Assembly: GCA_020650975.1 (NCBI GenBank)
Contig: JAIPMN010004293.1
Coordinates: 1 to 21,709, forward strand
Length of the DNA stretch: 21,709 nucleotides
DNA from: Apostichopus californicus
Taxonomy: Eukaryota; Echinodermata; Holothuroidea; Aspidochirotida; Stichopodidae
Reading direction: 5' to 3'
The notes under the pieces were generated by a model, which saw only the letters and a list, made by a program, of their open reading frames with translations, had not been told where the DNA came from and made no database searches. Shown here piece by piece: positions 1 through 21,709 of the stretch (position 1 is the stretch's first letter; each line of letters opens with the position of its first letter). Position numbers and translations under genes: made by a program.

Positions 1-78
1 ATATTTACATGCATATATCTGAATATATCTATATGTTATATCTGTATATATATATGTTATATCTGTATATGTTGCATG
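1..78. repeat. AT-rich simple repeat
   Basis: Alternating TA/AT sequence with two copies of an ATATGTTATATCTGTATAT-type unit in tandem. Its left end may continue beyond the window. Confidence 0.75.
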
Positions 79-1085
79 AAATCCCTGATACATCAGAAAG
101 GCTTCAGCATGTCTAAATATCTGTAAGTACTTATTGAAAAGTAAAATGTCAGGAGTTGACGTGAGAACTCTTAACTCTGGGTAGTTGAATAAAATGAGAA
201 CATTTTAGATTCTGAATATCAGCAATCTTGTGGTCAACTAACAATAGTAGTTTATACTTGATGTGTTTTTCTCAGTTGCATGCCTATAACATGATTGATA
301 GCGCTCATAGGAACATGCTACCCATGATAACCACTTTCATATTGGACACCACCCACCCACAAGAGACATATTACTGTTGATCACAAGGCATTTAACTACT
401 GCAATGATACCACATGAAATGCCTTTGGTACCTCCTGCTCCTTAAAGTCTTCGTTCAAGTTGGTAGAGTACGTAACTTGGCGGTCAAAGTGAATAAAGAA
501 AATATCAAAACATTTAAAGCAGAAGCTGCTCAGTGATGTCCAGTTTTGGACTTGCTACAAGTCTTACATTTGAAGGAACATCAAAATTGTGGTATCTCTA
601 AAAGGGGCAAAAAGAAAGAAAGATAAAAGAAAATAGGCTTTATTAGCTGTTTGAGGTAGATATAAATACAACTTTGGGGTCTGATGTTTGATCCTAAGTG
701 GATTTTCTTCAAAAGTGGTGTTAGTTGTTCAACATAAGTCTATGACATATGAGAGGTATAGGTAATTGTAGTCTTTGTGGTATGTACCTTCAACTCATGG
801 GAGTGGATAGAAATGATAGCATTTGCAAGTCTTGTTGTTTCTGGAGTAGAAGATAGATAATTGGCAGACGAATTTACCTTTCTCTAGCTGGTGTCTGGTT
901 ACAATGATTTACAAACTTTTAGTTTATGAACCTGTCGGTCCTCTGCTGCCATTATTTAGTGCATGTTGTAGCTTAAATATCTAAAATGCTTTTAGAGACT
1001 TTATAAAAGTTCCTTTCTGAAGATGCCTTAACCATTTGAAGCTTTAATAAATGAAGACTGTGGGGTTTTTTCTTATACCAAAAAG
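1..1085 (+). other. Upstream intron, 3' part
   Basis: No exon-like open frame or recognisable domain was seen. The first ~78 bases are an (AT)-rich simple repeat in which ATATGTTATATCTGTATAT occurs twice. The segment ends with a T-rich tract (1062-1074) before the acceptor. The upstream exon with C1/C2 coding sequence is not in the window. Confidence 0.7.
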
Positions 1086-13118
<12,033 letters not shown>

Positions 13119-13320
13119 TGCATCATGGGATTGGTAGTTAAAATATCTGAAGGCTTTGGGGTGTGCAGCTCATATGTTTTATTAGCTATATCATTCAAAT
13201 CATTTTATGTAATATCAGACACAGCCTTGTCATTTTCTGTTTGAATATTAAAAGTAAATACTGTAGGTAAAGAAATAAACAAATGAATAAATGAAATAAA
13301 TATCCTTGAATTTGATGTGA
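13119..13320 (+). other. Probable 3' UTR of the PKC gene
   Basis: Non-coding sequence from the stop codon to just past the first AATAAA cluster. The end is inferred from signal position; a longer UTR using 14081 or even 21502 cannot be excluded. Confidence 0.6.
13274..13300 (+). promoter_or_regulatory. Triple AATAAA polyadenylation signal
   Basis: AATAAA at 13274, 13286 and 13295, about 155-180 bases after the stop codon. A TGATGTG stretch and a T-rich tract (13340-13360) follow, as expected for a cleavage region. Confidence 0.7.
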
Positions 13321-13681
13321 GCAGAGAGAACTGACGATGTTTTTTTTCTTTTTCTCATTCTTTTTGCCAAAAAGATTTAAAAAAAACAAGAGAGAGAAAA
13401 GAAAAAGGAAATTGCAAAATGGCAAACTGTATTCAGCTCTTTTTCTCTGACTGCTTCTTTAAGAAACCTTTGGCAGCAGAAGAGGCATTCATTTGAAATT
13501 GACACACTACCACAAAAGCAGCGGCTATCCAAGCTGTAGTAATGTCACTCTCTGAAAGGAAAATATTAATAATTGGTGAAAGGTGTTAGACCATAGCACT
13601 CGGGTAGAGAGAGAAAGGGAGAAATGTGGACTTTTAACAGGGAAATATATGCAAGATCAATGCTCAGGAGAGGATAGTGGT

Positions 13682-13693
13682 GGGGGGGGGGGG
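13682..13693 (+). repeat. G12 homopolymer
   Basis: Twelve G in a purine-rich setting. Simple repeat. Confidence 0.85.
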
Positions 13694-14080
13694 AACCAAA
13701 AGAAAAGGAGCATAAAACGGAGAGTATCTTGATATTATAAATAGAGAGTAGATGAGTAGTCTTATGCACGTTACGAATGACAGCGGGGTTGTATCTTGTG
13801 TAAAAAGGTTTGATATAAATTACTTCTATTGCTAATTTGAAACCTTGAAAAGAAATATCAACTTGTTATCGAAAAGCTTTTTTTTTTTTCTTTCTTTTTT
13901 TTCTTTGTTTGTTGAGATTTTCTTCAGCAAGCATGGGTTGTTAAAGATGATAGATGTTGGTGGTCAGCTACTACTGAGAAATTGCTTTTATGTAATATTA
14001 ACCATCAACGGATGTGTAGATGTATGCTTGCTGATGCTTCTTGCTATTAACAGCCTAGATTTATGATTATGATTATTATT

Positions 14081-14086
14081 AATAAA
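14081..14086 (+). promoter_or_regulatory. Alternative AATAAA signal
   Basis: AATAAA followed by T/G-rich sequence (TATTTTGTCATAG at about 14119). A possible distal polyadenylation site for the PKC transcript. Confidence 0.4.
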
Positions 14087-14641
14087 ATATTTTGATATGG
14101 ATGTAACAGTATGTAATATTTTGTCATAGAGTTTTCATATTATAAAGTTGTGAGAAAAAAAATCATTATGTAAACTATAGTATGGAAAAAAGTCATCTTG
14201 TGGGTTTCTATTGTAAGTATTATAGTCAAAGGGAGATGGAAATCTTTAGAACCAGCAGAAATGAAATATCATCAGGAAAAAAACTCATTCATTTTTAATA
14301 TTCACTCACAGTAGTGGTGCTTCTGTTATTTAAATTTAAAAAAAAGAGGAAAAACTGCAACTGAATTTAAAAATAGAAAAATAAAGACGAGAATAAGTTC
14401 TGTACGGAGATAAGAAATGACACATGAAGTTAGCCAACGTCTGCTGGATTCAGATCCCTTCAGGAGTTGTCAAGGTGTATCGAGATGTGTTGAATGAGCT
14501 TGATTAGTGTTAGTTTGATCGCTACTTTTGATTGAAATCGGTGAATAGACAATCGATCGATAAACATACTCAAATGCTTCACACAGTCTGTCTGGTTTGG
14601 TAACATCAAACTGAAAGAAAGAAATTAAACATATTTGTACA

Positions 14642-14673
14642 TTGTCAGACTTTTTCCTTGTCAGACTTTTTCC
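14642..14673 (+). repeat. 16-bp tandem duplication
   Basis: TTGTCAGACTTTTTCC occurs twice back to back with no mismatch, at 14642-14657 and 14658-14673. Confidence 0.9.
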
Positions 14674-14960
14674 TTATCATAGCTGGCACAGAGTTCACTT
14701 TAATATTTATTATCATTTCTCTTTGTTTCCTAAATATTTGTATTTAAGACAGTTGTACTTTATGTTCTGTTTTTTTCCTTCTTTTTGTGTTTTGGGCACA
14801 TCATGTTCAGCTGTTTCTTTTATTCCTTTGGCGTGGTGTAGATATTTGATATTGAGGCTGTATGTGCATCTCATTACCATCTCATTATATGGTCCTTGCC
14901 ATTTCTAGTCTTTGTTCACCTAGTGCCAAGTCACTTGCCAAATTAATCCAAGAGCTGCTT

Positions 14961-14978
14961 CCCCCCCCCTTTTTTTTT
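14961..14978 (+). repeat. C9-T9 homopolymer junction
   Basis: Nine C followed directly by nine T. Simple repeat. Confidence 0.8.
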
Positions 14979-15549
14979 GCATAAAACAAACTGAACCCTT
15001 TCTCCTTGCTTTCATAACCATTTGTTGCCAGTCAATGCTTAGCCCTTATTCAGTGTATTGCTGACATTTAAGATGTAAGAAATATGGCAGAACCCTTGTT
15101 GAGGTCAAGGGTCAATCCATGCTTCTCTATAAAAAAAACAAAATGTAGTAACTGTGGTAACAAGTTATTGTGTCTGATAGATGTTGTGCATTGGAAGAGA
15201 AATGTAGGTTTTCAATGTGAAAACTGAAATGCAACATGAGTAGCAACTATTTTTCCTTTTTAAATTTGATGAAATTTGGGGCTATTAAGATGTAAGCTGT
15301 CATAGAAGGAATTGATCAGCTACTACAGTATGCTCGGAAAGGAAACCCCTTCTGCTTCTCTTGTCTACGTAATACATCTGCAGCTTAGTAATTAACTTAT
15401 GAATATGCATCACATTTTTCATCATAGTTTACCATATTCATGAATTGTTATAAAGTATTGGATGGGAGATGCTGACCATAATGAATAATGAACTTAAATT
15501 AAGTATTTGACTATTTCAAAAGAGGGGTCAAATTTTTAAATACATGAAA

Positions 15550-15569
15550 GGGAGGGGGAGGGGGAGGGG
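15550..15569 (+). repeat. (GGGGGA)n tract
   Basis: Four G-runs of three to five bases separated by single A. G-quadruplex-capable on the + strand. Confidence 0.8.
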
Positions 15570-16615
15570 TGGTAGGACATACACAAAAATGCTATTTTGG
15601 AGTAATTTTCAGGTATTTATATACACCATTGGATAATGCAGCATAGTATCCAAACACATAATCAAACGACAGAGAAGAAAAGGTATAGCATGGCTGCACA
15701 TTAGGGGTACCAACAGCATTGATCAGGATTTTTAGAATATAAAGCAAAGGTCAATTGTTGAACTCATGGACATTGGTTTGAGCTACCAAAATGTTGCAGA
15801 GGAGTTTAAGAGGGTGGCATGGGGAGAGGACGATGTGGGAGGGTATGGGTTTCTTCTGTATGTACATGAGTAACCAGCTTGATAAGCTTGACACAGGAAA
15901 CTAAATCAAAAGTGATAATAAATACTCCTTCAGATTATATTTGCTATTTATGGAAATCTGGCAAAAGTGATGAAAAAAGTGATAAATACTCTTTGATACT
16001 TGGAAATGTGGATCTGATCACAGACAAGTGTGAATTGAAGTTGTTATTTCAAAACACCAGTTTTCACGTGTTGCGATGCACGGTGTAAGAGTAGCATTTA
16101 CATATTATGTCTAATCGACAGAAAGAGTGAAAACTGAGAATCCTGAGGAAGATTAGTCGGAATGATAACACACAATTCTGTGATTATTTGCAGGCCTGGT
16201 CTTGAGATGGTCGATAATCAACCTCTCTTTTCTCATTGAAAACTGCCATTTTATCACGTGGTGGGTTCCCTGTTTAGTAATCACAAACTGGACGTAATCG
16301 TGCAATCGTATTACAGTTTCTTCAGACCATACCTCCTAGAGAGTTAGGGGTAGATGCAATGGACTTGGTGGTACTCTCTGTTATAAAAGCTGACAGATCA
16401 TTTGTGCAATGGGATTTGTTGTAATACCAACAAAATAACTCAAATTTATGTCAAAAGCATGTACTATCTATCTTCGTTTGGTGTCATACCTTTTATTTTA
16501 TTTTCCCTTTCTCTCGCTATCTCTCTCTCTTACTCACTCTCTTTTAAGTTTTGATTTAATTTTTAGTTGCTTTTTGCACGATAACGTATTTTTCTCTTTC
16601 CTTAATCTTCTACTT

Positions 16616-16638
16616 CATTTTATTTTATTTTATTTTTT
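16616..16638 (+). repeat. (TTTTA)n microsatellite
   Basis: Four ATTTT units within a broader T/C-rich stretch (about 16490-16780) that also includes CT repeats at 16508-16552. Confidence 0.85.
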
Positions 16639-18567
16639 GGGCTTTAAACTTTTTTATATAATTGAGACAAAAGAATGTAGATTTTGGATAATTTTTTGTT
16701 GATAAGTGTTGTAATATTTTGGCTTTATTCTTTCTTCTTCTTCTTTAATATTATTATTCTTTCTTTTTTTTCTTCCTTTTTATTTGTGTGTAAAGTTTTA
16801 TCTTTAATGGTAGCCTATTGTTGTTATTCCTACCCTTTGTACAGACAAAACAGAACTTTCACCAGTGGAATAGCTAAGATGTGTACATGTATATCTATCT
16901 AATCTCTATTGAGAATGATGTATCATAACTCACTCGTTGCCGTAGTAATTGAGGGATACCCACTCTAAGGAAATTATCACTCAGTACAGGTGAGAACCAG
17001 GGTCTCAATAAAGTACAAAGTTGTGAAAGCAAAATTACAATTGCCTCTGCGATCAGGTCAGTTGTTTGAAAAAGGAGAAACGAAAACAAAAAGAGGAAAC
17101 GAGAGGCAAAAGCAGGAGATGGAGATGGATAGAGGATCCTAGACGGTGGAAATGTTTGATAATTACATTTCACCTAGAATGTGGTTTCATCCAAAGGAAA
17201 CTTTAACATGCAAGTCATACAAAAAATAAATATAAATAAATAAAAATCCTGTACAAAACCATATAGAAAGCTTTGTTAATTTTTTTTTTTTAGTGGCAGG
17301 CAAAATCATGTGTTAACCAAAATTAGTTCATATTTAGAAATTGTCAGAAATGCACAAAGTTAAAACTCCAGTATTTGAATGAAATTAATAGTTTCATACA
17401 TGGAAGCTTGTTAGATACTGCCAATCTGAGTTAAGACTCAGATTTGTCTCTCAAATGATTGTTTTCAAGACCTATTTTACGTTAAGACGTTTATCAATTG
17501 GCATCTTCGATTTAGCCTGTAATGTTTCCTATCTCATGGTAGACCAGTATTTTTTTTATTAAATTGTTATTCTCCAGTTCTCCACGTTTATATCAATGAA
17601 AGCTTATAGACTTTTGTTTCCAATTTTGTTTTGTTTTATAAACTATTTCTTTAATGTTACACACTGACTTCTTTCTTATTACAAACAGTAATTGTTCTTA
17701 CAGACTTCCATCTGGTAGTCTTTTGACTAGATTCAAGCATGCCAAATTTGTTTTCAAATCATTCAGGAAAATGTTTTGGTTCTAACAGATGCTTGACATG
17801 TACAAAGGTCAAAATATTGATGCAATGTTTTGTTAGTTCACACCATCAGAGTTGGTTAAGCTTATGCATCCGACAAGCCTCCATCCATCTATGTATTTTA
17901 TGTAACTATCTCCAGTTTACAAACTACTGCTTCTTACACAAGATGCTGTGGGTTGTTGCGAAGAAACTTTGGTGTAAAGTTGAAAAATCATTTCTGAAGG
18001 AAATGCTCTCCTACAAATATGGAATCTATATTCACAAAAGATGCATAAAACAGCTTTTCATTAGGTTGTGGGACAATTAAGGTGTTTAATAATGTAAGGT
18101 CAAAGTTCATCACGGGTCCATTTTTATTTGATAATTTTTTTTGGGAAAATGCACAAAACACACTTCTCCTACAGTAAAGAATGTTTGTCCTCCCAAAATT
18201 GTGAGGTAGTTAGTTGATCATCTAAGGAAGTTCACAAAATGAAATGCCAACGGTCGAAAACCTTGCTGTAGACTACGCAATTTGGTTATCACTAGGGGAA
18301 ACTGTTCATATATGTTATGCAAGGAAAGTACAATTCCTTTCCTTGTTCATTTTGCATTCTTGATGAGTGTCTTGTACAAGATAAATTAAGATGATAAAGA
18401 TCTTAAAGGAATCAACTTCATAACTTTACAAACATTAGACTCATGTAAAGAATGTTATCAGGAATAGTGACAAGTTTTTGTATCCACAAGAATCATTTTC
18501 GATACCAACTAAGAGTAAATTCATTCAAAAGGTGTTCCTAAACAATGATGTGAGGGCCAGAGTGAGC

Positions 18568-18587
18568 GGGGGGGGGCGGGGGGGGGG
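18568..18587 (+). repeat. G9-C-G10 run
   Basis: Two long G runs separated by one C. A C-rich block lies about 310 bases downstream (18894-18921). No terminal inverted repeat pair was found to make this an element. Confidence 0.8.
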
Positions 18588-19343
18588 CAGGGAACGGAAG
18601 AGTGCAGGAGAGATTGGAGTTCCTTCAGCTTTCATGAAAAGTGAGGCCAAAATTCCAAATACCAAATGACTTTAGTTGAACAATGAATGAGCATTACCCT
18701 TCAATTAAAAGGTAGCATTATGCCTTCTTTCTTGAACGCAAAAGAGTATTTGATGTCTTAAGTTGAGATTAATGGAATTGATGATGACTTGGTCCCGTTG
18801 TTAAAGGTAAAAGATTACATGGACAGGATTTTAAAGAAAAGAGGGGATGTGGCCCTGGGATCATTGAAGCCAACTTCTGGCATCACCATTCACCACCCCT
18901 CTCCCCCACCCCTCCCCTCCTTGCCTGCATTCATGTGTGCATTACAGATTAAGATGACAACGATGGACTGTGACAAACTATGCTATATGTTTAACACTGA
19001 TTGTATTCATAAAAACATAAGATAATGTTTTCAAATATCAGAAATGGTTTTACTGAGTATAAATAGTAACTTCTTTATGTTATATTTGCACAACATTGTA
19101 AGAAACAATCATGTTTTATGTAAACAACACAGTGACTTTATCTTTAATCGTACCTCAATCTTAATAATTCCAATAGTTGTGTACAATGCTGAGTAGAATA
19201 ATTATCACAGACACAGGCTGACAATTAATTTTGAAAAGGAGCAATTAGTTGCTAACATGCCAAACATTAATAGGTAGAAAAAATGACCAGTAAAGTTGCC
19301 TGGAAATCACCTGACTCATACAAAAGTGCTAGTTACATATAAC

Positions 19344-19644
19344 CAGGGGCACAACCCTCTATTCAATCCACCCAGGAAAGCATCAGGGGGGGGGGGACTC
19401 AGGCAACCTCCCCTCCCCCAGTGGCAGACAGAATATTACAAACAATTTTAGTGTACAGTACATAAATATGTTGTTTCCAAAATTACAAAGTATAGCATCA
19501 TGTTAGATTGTAGCACCCTCCACTTTTACAAAATTTCTCAACAACGAGGAGGCACCTGTCCCCATAGACCCCTCCTCTGGACTAGTTAACATCTGAAGCC
19601 GCTTGCCCCTCTCCCTCGGTACAATAAAGGTGGTTGCGTCCCTG
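19344..19644. mobile_element. hAT-like non-autonomous element (MITE), 301 bp
   Basis: The left end CAGGGGCACAACC matches the reverse complement of the right end, CAGGGACGCAACC, at 11 of 13 positions. With one gap, similarity continues inward (CTCTATTCAATCC against CCTTTATTGTACC). Flanks CATATAAC (19336-19343) and TATATGAC (19645-19652) agree at six of eight bases, both differences being transitions. A G11 run and C-rich blocks lie inside the left end. No transposase is present. It is a decayed relative in style of the two intronic elements, but its terminal sequence differs. Confidence 0.72.
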
Positions 19645-20530
19645 TATATGACTCTTCAGTCATACTGGTTTAGGATCAGTTGGTTACAAATTTGTTAACA
19701 CTGTTTACCTCAAACATTCATCAAGTTATCTTCAGAGGCAAGTGTTGACAATGTAACAGTTAATGTAATGTGTGACATTTTACATGATATTTACACAACA
19801 TGTTCCATCTTGATTATCCTTGCTTTAAATAGATTTTGTTTAAATTTTTTTTTTACATTAAACATTGGTGTTTTACTGCTTAACTAAATAATAAGAACCT
19901 CTATTTTTTTTGTCCCTTCAGGTTAAGCATCTATATAAGAAACAACTTAAAGTTGTGTTATCATTGTATCTGTTTAATGTTTTATATCACCGTGGTTTAC
20001 AAAAATGGATTGGAACATTTATCCTGAACAGCGAATTTTTTTCCCCTGCAATAATCCCACTTCTAAGAAAAAGGTTTGAAAAAATCATACAAAGATTAAA
20101 AAAAAACCAATAAAACAACAAAAACAGATCGTTATACTGATCGCCATTAAACATTTCTTCACATTTGCTCAAAAGGTGTAGATGGTGCATTTTCATTTAT
20201 AATTATGAGCGAGTTTTTCAAATAGCTACCTCTGTATACACTTGGACTAAGGAACAGTGGGTTTTATTTTATAATCTTTCTGGATTTACAAAGTGAACAA
20301 GTTTGGTGGTATCATTCGGCATTCAGAAACTTGCTAATGTGTAATTTCTTCCTCTTGCTTTTAAATAACAAATAGTGTTTTGAGTTTTATGGTAGAGCAC
20401 CATCCACAAATATGAAAAAAAAAGTGGGATTTGGATAATTCCAACGCAACTAAACCATTTTTGCCTGATCTGAAGTTTCAAGCCAATTAAAAATTTGAGT
20501 GGATTGGGTTTTAAACAAACAAAAAAGGAA

Positions 20531-20551
20531 GGGGGAGGGGAGGGGCTGGGG
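20531..20551 (+). repeat. G/A-rich tract
   Basis: Four runs of four to five G with single spacers (GGGGGAGGGGAGGGGCTGGGG). G-quadruplex-capable. Confidence 0.8.
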
Positions 20552-20741
20552 ATATGTCAAGAAAAGAATTTTTCTTTCTCTCTCTCTGATGGAAATTGTT
20601 TCTGGATTGTAATAATTAATATCTCTTCATAAATTTGGTGACAATAGTAACATCTAGTACGATATAACCTGACATAATCTTGTTATTACATTACATAGTT
20701 TTATGATGCTTTACATGGTTGTGCATTTTCTCAATGTGTCG

Positions 20742-20749
20742 TGACGTCA
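20742..20749. promoter_or_regulatory. Perfect CRE-type palindrome TGACGTCA
   Basis: Matches the full CREB/ATF consensus. It stands alone, with no recognised promoter or coding start nearby, so it may be chance. Confidence 0.25.
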
Positions 20750-21501
20750 TACAAGTGATATTCTCACCTGTAGATAGTGTTATGTCATAAATGTTTTACT
20801 TTGTACATATTTATTGTGACGATCTTGGATGTTTCTGACCTTCTTCAAGTGATAGAGTCACACATGTGGATCTCACTGTTGACTCACGGCTTCTACGAGT
20901 GATATATCATCATGAATCCTCCACCAATGGACAGTCAATGTACTATTAACCTATTGCATTGTGCCATGTGCATACCACACACTATGTGAACATAGATGTG
21001 CAACTCTAGTTTGATGTTAAAACAAATTCAGATTGCTCAAAAAATGTTAAGGAATACATAATTATACACTTTTTGTTGGCATTTTGTGGACCAGACTCAG
21101 AAAAAAGGGCTTGTCAAAATTCTTGGGGCTTAATTGGGAAATTTCCCATCAGCCAGGATGTTCGACGGGCTAAGTTGTTTCATTTTCCTTAACACTAAAT
21201 GATTTCCATGGTTTCGAGACCGTTTGAGGTACATAAGGTGTAACCTCCCCACTGAGCTGTTGCTGTCGATTATGACAAAGTTTTTAGTCTTGTCACCATT
21301 TTTGCTATTCCTAGCATATTTTGGAGTCACTTCTGTGGAGAAACATTTACTTACAAAGTGTGTGGTTTGTCTGAGGTATACTGCTGAGGAAGATTCACCA
21401 TGACCACAATAGGGAGCTGCACTGCATGCAGCATTGCAAAAGGTCAATTTGAAGAACTTAATTGTAAAGTGTTGATCTTGTGAACCTTGTTTCTGTTTAA
21501 G

Positions 21502-21507
21502 AATAAA
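21502..21507 (+). promoter_or_regulatory. Isolated AATAAA polyadenylation signal
   Basis: AATAAA followed within about 45 bases by T/GT-rich sequence (TTCTTGTTTC, TTTTTGTGTCTG). This is a good-looking + strand 3' end with no recognised gene directly before it. Confidence 0.45.
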
Positions 21508-21611
21508 AGATTCTTGTTTCTAAAAGTCATATTTCTGATTTCTTTTTGTGTCTGATTTGAAAGTTAATGTAACATAAGGTCCTGAAGTTTTGAAAGAAAC
21601 GTAAAATGCCC

Positions 21612-21625
21612 TTGGCTATAGCCAA
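21612..21625. repeat. 14-bp perfect palindrome
   Basis: TTGGCTATAGCCAA is its own reverse complement, three bases before the large terminal inverted repeat. Confidence 0.8.
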
Positions 21626-21628
21626 AAG

Positions 21629-21709
21629 ATGAATTAAGAAAGAGTGGTGGATAAAACCTACAGTATACTGGTTTATATAGGTTTTATCCACCACCCTGTC
21701 TTAATTCAT
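21629..21709. repeat. Near-perfect inverted repeat, 32-bp arms, at window end
   Basis: The left arm 21629-21660 begins ATGAATTAAGA and ends GGTGGATAAAACCTA. The right arm 21678-21709 is its reverse complement at 30 of 32 positions. The 17-base centre contains the palindrome CAGTATACTG. The right arm ends on the last base of the window, so the repeat may be longer. It may be a foldback element, a hairpin RNA precursor or part of a larger palindrome; the sequence alone does not decide. Confidence 0.85.

Larger units (their letters stand above)
13321..21709. other. Gene-poor downstream region
   Basis: About 8.4 kb with no convincing coding sequence on either strand. Open frames here are short, T-rich or low-complexity and lack domain signatures. 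Contents seen: G/C homopolymer runs, T-rich and (TTTTA)n tracts near 16616-16638, a 16-bp tandem duplication, a hAT-like element at 19344-19644, a perfect TGACGTCA at 20742, an AATAAA at 21502 and palindromes at the right edge. It could be intergenic or include a long alternative 3' UTR. Confidence 0.6.

Noticed and set aside
14642-14908. 88-codon aromatic-rich + strand frame
   Set aside because: T-rich sequence naturally gives Phe/Leu/Tyr-rich frames; no motif was found.
15879-16088. 69-codon frame with repeated AAAAGTGAT words
   Set aside because: The repeats are short and the protein resembles nothing recognisable.
18545-18950. Possible fourth MITE between the G-run at 18568 and the C-rich block at 18894-18921
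   Set aside because: No matching terminal repeats or 8-bp direct repeats could be found at plausible boundaries.
21130-21447. 105-codon frame on the - strand
   Set aside because: No domain, signal or family resemblance. Its length is within chance for this size of window, so it was not called without transcript support.

Overview
The window is eukaryotic genomic DNA, AT-rich and intron-dominated. It carries the 3' half of one spliced protein-coding gene on the + strand. Seven exons (1086-1291, 3987-4160, 7831-7985, 9971-10109, 10729-10917, 11924-12070, 12948-13118) join in frame into about 392 residues. They form the complete catalytic domain and C-terminal tail of a novel-type protein kinase C of the epsilon/eta group (PRKCE-like; fly PKC98E and worm pkc-1 are the invertebrate counterparts, from general knowledge). 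The C2-like domain, pseudosubstrate and C1 domains must be encoded upstream of the window. All six internal introns have GT..AG boundaries. The kinase signature elements (glycine loop, VAVK-type lysine, YRD catalytic loop, DFG, APE, turn motif, hydrophobic motif) are intact, so the gene looks functional.

Layout: 1-1085 is the end of an upstream intron; 1086-13118 is the kinase gene; 13119 to about 13320 is a probable short 3' UTR ending at a cluster of three AATAAA signals. The remaining ~8.4 kb shows no convincing gene. It holds low-complexity tracts, one well supported transposon-like element, short palindromes and an isolated polyadenylation signal near 21502.

Mobile DNA: three short non-autonomous DNA elements with hAT-like hallmarks can be defined by eye: 8537-8949 (intron 3), 11239-11530 (intron 5) and 19344-19644 (downstream). 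Each starts with CAG, has short terminal inverted repeats and lies between 8-bp direct repeats. The direct repeat is perfect for 11239-11530 and 6/8 for the other two, suggesting different ages. All three are rich in G or C runs just inside the ends. The last 81 bases form a near-perfect inverted repeat (30 of 32 paired positions) cut by the window edge.

Organism: the kinase tail, kilobase-scale introns, high AT content with G/C homopolymer runs, and a CAGGCGCGTAGCCA-type element suggest a marine invertebrate. An echinoderm is my best guess, but this is inference and not proven here. I found no tRNA, rRNA, CRISPR or bacterial-type operon, and no clearly new multi-gene system. The most unusual items are the three hAT-like elements, the terminal inverted repeat, and the kinase's non-standard C-terminal extension.
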